Source of the DNA: Microthrixaceae bacterium
GTDB taxonomy: Bacteria; Actinomycetota; Acidimicrobiia; Acidimicrobiales; DATDAH01
DNA: 64,000 bases
Direction of reading: 5' to 3'
Assembly: GCA_020637195.1 (NCBI GenBank)
Contig: JACJWK010000010.1
Span: 57,706-121,705, forward strand
Part shown: positions 57,961 through 64,000 of the stretch, in pieces
How positions within the stretch are numbered: the stretch's first letter is position 1
Layout: every line of letters starts with the position of its first letter
Notes under the pieces: model-generated
What the model was told of the DNA's origin: nothing
The model's input: only the letters and a program-made list of their open reading frames with translations
Database searches by the model: none
Made by a program: the position numbers and the translations under genes

Positions 57961-59906
57961 CCGACCCCCACCGAGGGAGGACGGGCGGACAGCACGACCG
58001 GGACCTCGGCCCCCCGGGCCAGGTCCTGGCCCGTGCCCTGGCTCCCACCCGCCGGCGGCGTGGCCGAGGCCACGATGTGCTCGATGCCGTAGCCGGTGCA
58101 CGCGCCGCAGTCGTAGCACGGCGTCCAGCGGCAGTCCTCGAGGCCCACCTCGGCCAACGCGTCCCGCCAGTCCTGCCACAGGAAGTCCTTGTGCAGGCCC
58201 GCCGAGAGGTGGTCCCACGGCAGCGTCTCGTCCTCGGTCCGGTGCCGGTGGACGTACTCGTCGACCGAGAGCCCGTGCGACGCCATGGCCTCCAGCCATC
58301 GCTGGTCGTCGAAGTGCTCGGACCACTCCTGGAACGTCCCGCCGGCGCGCCACACGGACTCGATGACCGGCCCGAGCCGGCGGTCCCCCCGGCTCATGAG
58401 GCCCTCGATCAGCGAGGCCCGGGGGTCGTGCCACTTCAGCTGGACGCCGCGCTCGTGACGGAGCGCGTCGCGCAGCAGGTGGACCTTGCGGAGCAGCTCG
58501 TCCACCGTGTTCTGGCCGAACCACTGGAACGGCGTGAACGCCTTGGGGACGAAGCCACCGACCGACACCGTGACCGACGGCGCCTTGTGGTGGCGTCGCC
58601 CGATGGCCACGCAGTTGCGGGCGAGCTCGGCGATGCCGAGGGTGTCCTCGTCGGTCTCGCTGGGCAGGCCGATCAGGAAGTACAGCTTCATCCGACGCCA
58701 CCCCTGGGAGTAGGCGGACTCGACCGCCGCGTACAGGTCCTCCTCGCGGATGAGCTTGTTGATGATCTGGCGCATCCGCCAGGTGCCCGCCTCGGGGGCG
58801 AAGGTCAGGCCGGTGCGGCGGGCCTTCTGGACCTCGGCGGCGATGCCGACGGTGAAGGCGTCGACCCGCAGGCTCGGCAGCGACACCGACACCTGCCCGC
58901 AGCTCGTCGGGTCGTTGACCGTGTCGGCCACCACGGACTCGATCCCGCTGAAGTCGGCCGTCGACAGCGACGTGAGCGCCACCTCGTCGTACCCGGTCCG
59001 CCGCAGGCCCTCCTGCACCATCGTGCGCACCTGGTCGGCGGGCCGCTCGCGGACCGGTCGGGTGATCATCCCCGCCTGGCAGAAGCGACAGCCCCGGGTG
59101 CAACCGCGGAACACCTCGACGTTCAGCCGGTCGTGGACCACCTCGGTGAGGGGCACGAGCTGCGTCGAGGGATAGGGCCAGTCGGCCAGGTCGGCCACGG
59201 TGCGCTTCTCGACCACGTCGGGCACGCTCGCGGCGACGGGGGCGGTGGCCACCAGGCGGCCGGCCTCGTAGGTGGCCTCGTACCGGGCCGGGACGTACAC
59301 CCCGTCGACGCCGGTGAGGCGGTCGAGCACCTCGGCCCGGGGGGCGCCCTCGGACTTCGCCGCGACCAGCACGTCGTTGATCTCGCCGACCACCTCCTCG
59401 CCGTCCCCGAGCACGACGGCGTCGACGAAGTCCGCGATGGGCTCGGGGTTGTAGGTGCAGTGGCCGCCCGCCATCACCAGGGGGTGGTGGTCGCCGCGGT
59501 CCGCGCTGCGCACGGGCACTCCCGCGAGATCCACGCAGTTGAGGAGGTTCGTGTAGACCAGCTCGGCCGACAGGTTGAAGGCGAGGACGTCGAACTCCCC
59601 GGCCGGGCGGTGGGTCTCGAGCGAGAACAGGGGGACGCCGTGCTCGCGCAGGAGCTCCTCGAGGTCGGTCCAGGGCGCGTACGAGCGCTCGGCGGCGGCG
59701 TCGGGGCGCTCGTTCAACAGCTCGTAGAGGATCTGGAGGCCCTGGTTGGGCAGACCCACCTCGTAGGTGTCCGGGTACAGCAGCAGCCAGGAGACCCGAC
59801 CGGGACCGTGCTCGGGGATGCGGGCACCGTCCTCGCAGCCGATGTAGCGGGCGGGCTTCTGCACCCGGCCCAGGAGCGGTTCGAGCTCGGGCCAGACCGT
59901 TGACAT
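57957..59906 (-). CDS. TIGR03960-type B12-binding radical SAM protein
   Basis: 649 residues. An N-terminal B12-like Rossmann part (VSWLLLYPDTYEVGLPNQGLQILYELLNER) is followed by the radical SAM centre VFRGCTRGCRFCQAGM, with Cys-x3-Cys-x2-Cys near 272, a SAM-binding EAGTWRMRQIINK and the C-terminal CYDCGACTGYG, a possible auxiliary cluster. The reaction is unknown for the family. The start is ATG 59906; a first ATG at 59918 lies inside the TACGAT -10 box and is unlikely. It overlaps the DUF2344 gene. Confidence 0.93.
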   Translation of the reverse strand: MSTVWPELEPLLGRVQKPARYIGCEDGARIPEHGPGRVSWLLLYPDTYEVGLPNQGLQILYELLNERPDAAAERSYAPWTDLEELLREHGVPLFSLETHRPAGEFDVLAFNLSAELVYTNLLNCVDLAGVPVRSADRGDHHPLVMAGGHCTYNPEPIADFVDAVVLGDGEEVVGEINDVLVAAKSEGAPRAEVLDRLTGVDGVYVPARYEATYEAGRLVATAPVAASVPDVVEKRTVADLADWPYPSTQLVPLTEVVHDRLNVEVFRGCTRGCRFCQAGMITRPVRERPADQVRTMVQEGLRRTGYDEVALTSLSTADFSGIESVVADTVNDPTSCGQVSVSLPSLRVDAFTVGIAAEVQKARRTGLTFAPEAGTWRMRQIINKLIREEDLYAAVESAYSQGWRRMKLYFLIGLPSETDEDTLGIAELARNCVAIGRRHHKAPSVTVSVGGFVPKAFTPFQWFGQNTVDELLRKVHLLRDALRHERGVQLKWHDPRASLIEGLMSRGDRRLGPVIESVWRAGGTFQEWSEHFDDQRWLEAMASHGLSVDEYVHRHRTEDETLPWDHLSAGLHKDFLWQDWRDALAEVGLEDCRWTPCYDCGACTGYGIEHIVASATPPAGGSQGTGQDLARGAEVPVVLSARPPSVGVG

Positions 59907-59916
59907 CGTGCGTCGC

Positions 59917-59922
59917 ATCGTA
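59917..59922 (-). promoter_or_regulatory. -10 box (TACGAT) for radical SAM/DUF2344 genes
   Basis: Minus-strand TACGAT, 10 nt before ATG 59906. The box contains an in-frame ATG, which argues for the later one as start. Confidence 0.5.
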
Positions 59923-59978
59923 CCCGGGTGGTGCCCAAAAGCCCTGATCGGCGCAGACCGTGGCGCCGGAGGAGCCGG

Positions 59979-61136
59979 CTACACGAACCGTCGCATGTGG
60001 ACCGAGAGCACCAGGCCCATGGCCGCGCTGGCGGTCAGGATCGACGACCCCCCGTAGGAGACGAACGGCAGGGGGATGCCGGTCACCGGCATGATGCCCA
60101 TCGTCATGCCGGTGTTCTCGAAGACCTGGAACACCACCATCGACAGCACGCCGACGCACACGAGCATGCCGTACTCGTCGCGCGAGAGCTGGGCCGTGCG
60201 CCAGATGCGCCACACGATGACGCCGAGCAGCCCGAGCACGAGCGCGCCCCCGAGGAAGCCCAGCTCCTCGCCGACCACGGTGAAGATGAAGTCGGTGTGC
60301 TGCTCGGGCACGTAGTTCAGGCGCGTCTGCTGGCCGTTGAACAGGCCCTGGCCGGTGAGCCCGCCCCCGGCGATCGCCACCACGGCCTGCTTCGTGTTGT
60401 AGGCGGCGCCCTGGGTGTCGCTGTCGGGGCTGACGAAGGACGTGAGCCGGTCGACCTGGTACGCCTTCAGGATCGGCGAGTTGAGGATGAGCACCGTGCC
60501 GACGATCGCCACGAGGGCGACGATCGCCAGGTGCCGCGGGCGGACGCCGGCGACGGTGACCATGCCGAGGGCGGCGAACACGAACACGAGCACCGTGCCG
60601 AGGTCGGGCTGGAGCATGATCAGACCCATCGGCACCGCGGCCAGGCCGAAGGCGATGAGCAGCCGGCGCCCGTCGAGGCCCCCGGCGCGGTCGTAGGTGA
60701 GGAACGCCGACATGCCGAGGATGAACACGAGCTTGGCGAACTCGGAGGGCTGGAGCTGGAACCCGGCGAGCTCGAACCACGCCTGGGCGCCGTTGGACTC
60801 CGAGCCCAGGGGGCTGATGACGAGGACGAGCAGCGCCAGCACGATCCCCGACATCGGGATGGCCCAGTCCCGGTAGTGGCGGTAGTCGATGGCGGCGACC
60901 CCGGCCATGACCGCCCAGCCGAGCACGACGAACATGAGCTGGCGCTGGAGGAAGTAGGTGGTGGTGGGGGTGTCGCCGCCCGGCCCCTTCGTGGCGCTGA
61001 ACACGAGCAGCGCCCCGAGCAGCGACAGGGCCACGACCGCCCCCACGAGGATCCAGTCGATGTGGCGCGCCGGCGTGGGCACCGTCGAGCGGGTGCGGGC
61101 CACGGGGCGGCGGGCGAGGGAGCCGGGTGCGGCCAT
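59979..61136 (-). CDS. rodA: RodA, SEDS peptidoglycan glycosyltransferase
   Basis: 385 residues with about ten membrane helices. SEDS motifs: GFQLQPSEFAKLVFILGMSAFL, LIMLQPDLGTVLVFVFAALGMV (with the key Asp), YVPEQHTDFIFTVVGEELGFLGG, and GIPLPFVSYGGSSILTASAAMGLVLSV. It polymerises glycan strands for cell elongation with PBP2 (next gene upstream). The start ATG 61136 is 7 bp after the mrdA stop. Being last in mreC-mreD-mrdA-rodA, it is RodA rather than FtsW. Confidence 0.96.
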   Translation of the reverse strand: MAAPGSLARRPVARTRSTVPTPARHIDWILVGAVVALSLLGALLVFSATKGPGGDTPTTTYFLQRQLMFVVLGWAVMAGVAAIDYRHYRDWAIPMSGIVLALLVLVISPLGSESNGAQAWFELAGFQLQPSEFAKLVFILGMSAFLTYDRAGGLDGRRLLIAFGLAAVPMGLIMLQPDLGTVLVFVFAALGMVTVAGVRPRHLAIVALVAIVGTVLILNSPILKAYQVDRLTSFVSPDSDTQGAAYNTKQAVVAIAGGGLTGQGLFNGQQTRLNYVPEQHTDFIFTVVGEELGFLGGALVLGLLGVIVWRIWRTAQLSRDEYGMLVCVGVLSMVVFQVFENTGMTMGIMPVTGIPLPFVSYGGSSILTASAAMGLVLSVHMRRFV

Positions 61137-61143
61137 CAGGCGG

Positions 61144-63135
61144 TCATCCTGTCGATCCGTCGGCGAACACGTCCGCGGCCCGCGGGGCCATGGGCATCTG
61201 CGCGGGATCGGCGATGCCCGCGAAGATGCGCGCGATGAGCGGCGCGGCGACGTCACCGCCGTAGCCCGCCTGCTCGAGGAAGGCCGCGGCGACGTACTGG
61301 GGGGGCTGCTCGGGCACGACCGGGCCGAACGCGGCGAACACCGAGGTGTTCTGCTTGCCGACCACCTGCGCCGTACCGGTCTTGCCCGCCACCGGCCACG
61401 CCGGCGGGTTGTCCTCGAAGGCGCGCGTGGCCGTGCCCTCGGCGCCCCGGGTGACCCCGACGAGCCCGTCGATGATGGGCTGGCGCTCCTCGGGCGGGAG
61501 CTCGTGGCGGCCGGCCTCCTCGGGCTCGAAGCGCTCGATCACGCGGAGCTGCGCGCCGGTGTCGATGGGCTCCACGACCATCTGGGCCAGGTGGGGACGC
61601 CAGACCGTGCCACCGTTGGCGAGCGCGCCGTAGGCGTTGGCCAGCTGGAGCGGCGTCGACAGGAGCTCGCCCTGGCCGATGGCGAGGTTGATGTTGTCAC
61701 CCGAGAGCCAGTCCCCGTAGGGGAAGGCGTCGGGGTTCTCCTCGTGGTTGCGCGCCTTGCGCTCCGGGGTGGGGACCACGCCGCCGCGCTCCTCGCCCAG
61801 CTCGATGCCGGTGTCGGACCCGAACCCGAACGACCGTGCGGTGTCCTGGAGCGCCTCCTCGCCCACCTCGTCGCGACGGAGCCAGAGGACGTCGCCGATC
61901 TCGTAGTAGTAGTAGTTGCTCGACACCTCGAGGGACCGCCGCATGTCGACCACGCCGTGGGGCTCGGACTCGGAGTTCGCGAACGTGCAGGTGTCGCCCT
62001 CGCAGTTCTGGGCGCTGTACTCGCCGGTGTCGTTGACCGCGTCGACCGGGGTGCGCACCCCGTTCTCGAGCGCCGCCACCGCCGTGAAGGGCTTGAAGGT
62101 CGACCCCGGGGCGTACTCACCGGCCAGGGCTCGGTTCAACAGCGCCTTGGGGCCGTACGGGTCGGTGAGCAGGGCGTACTGCTCCTGGCTGATGCCGTTC
62201 AGGAAGTCGTTGGGGTTGAACGTGGGGTACGAGGCCATCGCCACGACACCGCCCGAGTTGGGATCGAGGACGACCACCGACCCGCCGGCGTTCTCGTAGG
62301 TGTTGTCGACGATGTCCATGCGGCTGGCCAGCTCGCTCTCGGCGAGGGCCTGGATGTTGACGTCCAGCGTCGTGATCAGGTCGTGGCCCGGGACGGGCAG
62401 GCGGTGGCTGACCGTGCCCACGACGTTGCCCCTGGCGTCGACCTCGAGCACGAGCTCGCCGGGATCGCCCCGGAGCTCCTCCTCGTAGGCCGCCTCCACC
62501 CCGGTGCGGCCGATCTCGTCGCCCGGCTCGTAGCCACCGGGGTTCTCGCCGCCGGTCTCCTCGTCGATCTGGTCGAGCTTCTCCTGGCTGATCGAGCCGA
62601 CGTAGCCGAGGACGTGGGCACCGAGCGACCCGTAGGGGTACTGGCGCACCGTCGTGCGCCGCACCGAGATGCCCGGCATGTCGGCCTGGCGCTCCATCAC
62701 CGCCACCATCTGCTCGTCGGAGATGTCGGTCACGAGCGGCACGGGGGCGAAGGGATCGATGAGGTTGTCGGCCAGCGACTCCTCGAGCGAGGCGACCGTC
62801 ACCGGCGCCACCTCGGAGGTGAGCTGCGCGGCCAGCAGGCCGAGGACCGCCGCCCGCTCCTCGGGCTCGCCCTCGGCGGTGGGCAGCGTGCGGACGTCGG
62901 CGATGACCTGGAGCACCTCGTGGCTGTCGACGAGGACGTTCTGGTTGCGGTCGAGGATGCGCCCGCGCGGTGCCTGCTCGTGCACGACGCGCAGGCGGTT
63001 GTCGCTGGCCACCTGCTCGTAGTCGGAGCGCTGCACCACCTGGAGCGTGTACATGCGCACGAAGAGCGCCGCGAACAGCGAGAACGCGACGATGCCGACG
63101 ACGCTGAGCCGGAGGCCGGGGTTGTCAGAGGACAC
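61144..63135 (-). CDS. mrdA: Penicillin-binding protein 2 (elongation transpeptidase)
   Basis: 663 residues. One N-terminal membrane helix (LSVVGIVAFSLFAALFVRMY), a dimerisation domain (HEQAPRGRILDRNQNVLVDSH) and the transpeptidase domain with SxxK in YAPGSTFKPFTAV near 343, SxN in LEVSSNYYY, and KTG in VAGKTGTAQV. It cross-links peptidoglycan in the elongation complex with RodA. A Cys pair in QNCEGDTCTF may form a disulfide. GTG 63135 is the start. Target of beta-lactams such as mecillinam in relatives. Confidence 0.95.
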   Translation of the reverse strand: MSSDNPGLRLSVVGIVAFSLFAALFVRMYTLQVVQRSDYEQVASDNRLRVVHEQAPRGRILDRNQNVLVDSHEVLQVIADVRTLPTAEGEPEERAAVLGLLAAQLTSEVAPVTVASLEESLADNLIDPFAPVPLVTDISDEQMVAVMERQADMPGISVRRTTVRQYPYGSLGAHVLGYVGSISQEKLDQIDEETGGENPGGYEPGDEIGRTGVEAAYEEELRGDPGELVLEVDARGNVVGTVSHRLPVPGHDLITTLDVNIQALAESELASRMDIVDNTYENAGGSVVVLDPNSGGVVAMASYPTFNPNDFLNGISQEQYALLTDPYGPKALLNRALAGEYAPGSTFKPFTAVAALENGVRTPVDAVNDTGEYSAQNCEGDTCTFANSESEPHGVVDMRRSLEVSSNYYYYEIGDVLWLRRDEVGEEALQDTARSFGFGSDTGIELGEERGGVVPTPERKARNHEENPDAFPYGDWLSGDNINLAIGQGELLSTPLQLANAYGALANGGTVWRPHLAQMVVEPIDTGAQLRVIERFEPEEAGRHELPPEERQPIIDGLVGVTRGAEGTATRAFEDNPPAWPVAGKTGTAQVVGKQNTSVFAAFGPVVPEQPPQYVAAAFLEQAGYGGDVAAPLIARIFAGIADPAQMPMAPRAADVFADGSTG

Positions 63136-63182
63136 GGCCGAGGTCCCGGGAGGGCGCGGAAACGGACACGACGATCATGGCA

Positions 63183-63755
63183 CTACCAGCCCCGCCGCGG
63201 GGGTCGCCGGCGGGTTCGGGCCCCACGTCGGCTCAGCGCCGCGGGCACCCGCAGCCGGTCGAGCCCGAGGGACTCGCCCTGGCTCCACCGGGTGACGGGC
63301 AGGACGACGACCGCGAGCACGGTGTTGGTGGCACCCACCACCAGCGCCACCACGACGGTGTGGAGGTCGAGCCAGTCGAGGTTGCCCACCAGCGCGCCGA
63401 GCAGCCCGTACACCAGCGTCCCCGCCGCGCTGGCGATGCCGGCCACCGCCAGGGGGGTCCACCACGTGCTGCCCAGCACGGCGTGCTGGAGGCCGCCCAC
63501 GACGTAGCCGGTGCCCGCGGCGACCAGCGCGGACAGACCGAAGGGCGTGGTCACGAAGACGTCGAAGGCCAACCCGCCGGCGAAGCCGGCGAGCGCGCCG
63601 CGGTCGGGCCCGCCCGCCAGGCCCACGCCGATGGCGGTCAACAGCACGACGTCGGGGACCGCGCCGAAGACGGGGGTCCGCGCGAACAGGCTCACCTGGA
63701 GCATCACGGCCAGGACGACCACGAGCGCCGTCCGGGCGCCGGTGAACGAGGTCAC
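63183..63755 (-). CDS. mreD: Rod-shape protein MreD
   Basis: 190 residues with five or six membrane helices (RTALVVVLAVMLQVSLFARTPVFGAVPDVVLLTAIGVGLAGG, AGFAGGLAFDVFVTTPFGLSALVAAGTGYVVG), the MreD pattern. It ends in an Arg-rich cytoplasmic tail. It connects MreC to the PBP2/RodA complex. GTG 63755 overlaps the mreC stop by 4 nt. The presence of mreCD shows a rod-type elongation system. Confidence 0.92.
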   Translation of the reverse strand: MTSFTGARTALVVVLAVMLQVSLFARTPVFGAVPDVVLLTAIGVGLAGGPDRGALAGFAGGLAFDVFVTTPFGLSALVAAGTGYVVGGLQHAVLGSTWWTPLAVAGIASAAGTLVYGLLGALVGNLDWLDLHTVVVALVVGATNTVLAVVVLPVTRWSQGESLGLDRLRVPAALSRRGARTRRRPPRRGW

Positions 63756-64000
63756 GATCCCGGCGTCCAGAGCAGGACCGACACGAAGCTCAGGTGATCG
63801 AGGTCGGCGGCGGGCGCGAGGTCGATCGTCTGCTCGATCGACCGTCCCGAGGGAACCGTCGTGCTCGTCGTCGTCGACGACGAGCGCCCCTCGTCGTCGG
63901 GCACGGGCGCCGCCGCCTCGACTTCCTCGGTGGCGAAGCCGACAGTGATGCCGGCGGGGAACAGGCTGCGGTCGAGCCCGCTCGTGGTGAAGAAGTCGCC
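63752..64000 (-). CDS. mreC: MreC, C-terminal end (runs off window)
   Basis: The last 82 codons and stop of a gene starting beyond base 64000. Visible: GDFFTTSGLDRSLFPAGITVG, which is the conserved G-D-x-V-x-TSG-x-D-x-x-FPxGIPVG motif of MreC with Phe and Thr for the usual Val and Ile. A Ser/Thr linker and DHLSFVSVLLWTPGS close it. MreC is the periplasmic scaffold of the elongasome. It overlaps mreD, heading mreC-mreD-mrdA-rodA. Confidence 0.92.
   Translation of the reverse strand, partial: GDFFTTSGLDRSLFPAGITVGFATEEVEAAAPVPDDEGRSSSTTTSTTVPSGRSIEQTIDLAPAADLDHLSFVSVLLWTPGS

Overview
The window is a stretch of GC-rich actinobacterial chromosome with GTG starts common and genes densely packed. 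I infer a member of the Acidimicrobiia (Iamia/Ilumatobacter-like). The reasons are the conserved actinobacterial gene order, an F420-type LLM oxidoreductase, Flp-pilus (Tad) genes, a class II DAHP synthase, and many genes whose start codon lies only 6-8 nt after a TAnnnT-like -10 box (leaderless transcripts). No rRNA, CRISPR array, transposase or prophage gene was seen. One tRNA, Ala(GGC), is present.

Read on the minus strand from right to left, the window carries a conserved backbone: mreC (partial)-mreD-mrdA-rodA (cell elongation), a B12-radical SAM protein and its DUF2344 partner, rne-rplU-rpmA, a TadE/TadE/TadG pilus tail, obgE-proB, proA, moxR plus a CoxE-type VWA gene, a Wzz/GT-C fusion, nadD-lytR-rsfS, PhyH and aldo/keto reductase genes, leuS, a thioredoxin, comEA and comEC (partial). 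Accessory blocks, mostly on the plus strand, interrupt this backbone.

Region by region: 1-2443 holds competence genes and a thioredoxin. 2570-4500 holds a phosphotransferase and a PAC2 protein. 4507-11367 is a branched-chain-amino-acid-type ABC uptake system condensed into three polypeptides: a binding protein, a LivH-LivM fusion, and an MFS-LivF-LivG triple fusion. 11438-14231 holds an F420 oxidoreductase and two toxin-antitoxin modules (ParD-like/zeta and VapBC). 14258-21146 holds leuS, tRNA-Ala, small enzymes and the nadD operon. 21170-25964 holds the Wzz/GT-C fusion, a sigma factor with a structured upstream region, and DAHP synthase. 26011-28557 is assimilatory sulfur reduction (sir-cysH) behind palindromes. 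28576-36589 holds an antiporter, a binding lipoprotein, a PaaX-like regulator, a GH15 enzyme, and VWA/MoxR. 36611-39028 holds an Asp-rich small peptide with its own promoter, a JmjC/Cupin_4 oxygenase and a sucrase/ferredoxin-like protein. 40315-48016 holds a leader ORF, a CbbX-like AAA ATPase, two periplasmic proteins (one with VWA), a coiled-coil membrane protein, MurJ and PspA.

The strongest candidates for undescribed biology are the Asp-rich peptide/JmjC/[2Fe-2S] cassette (36611-39028), the MFS-ABC-ABC fusion transporter (6269-11367), and the AAA/VWA/PspA envelope cluster (40315-48016). All functional statements rest on reading motifs by eye; no database search was run.
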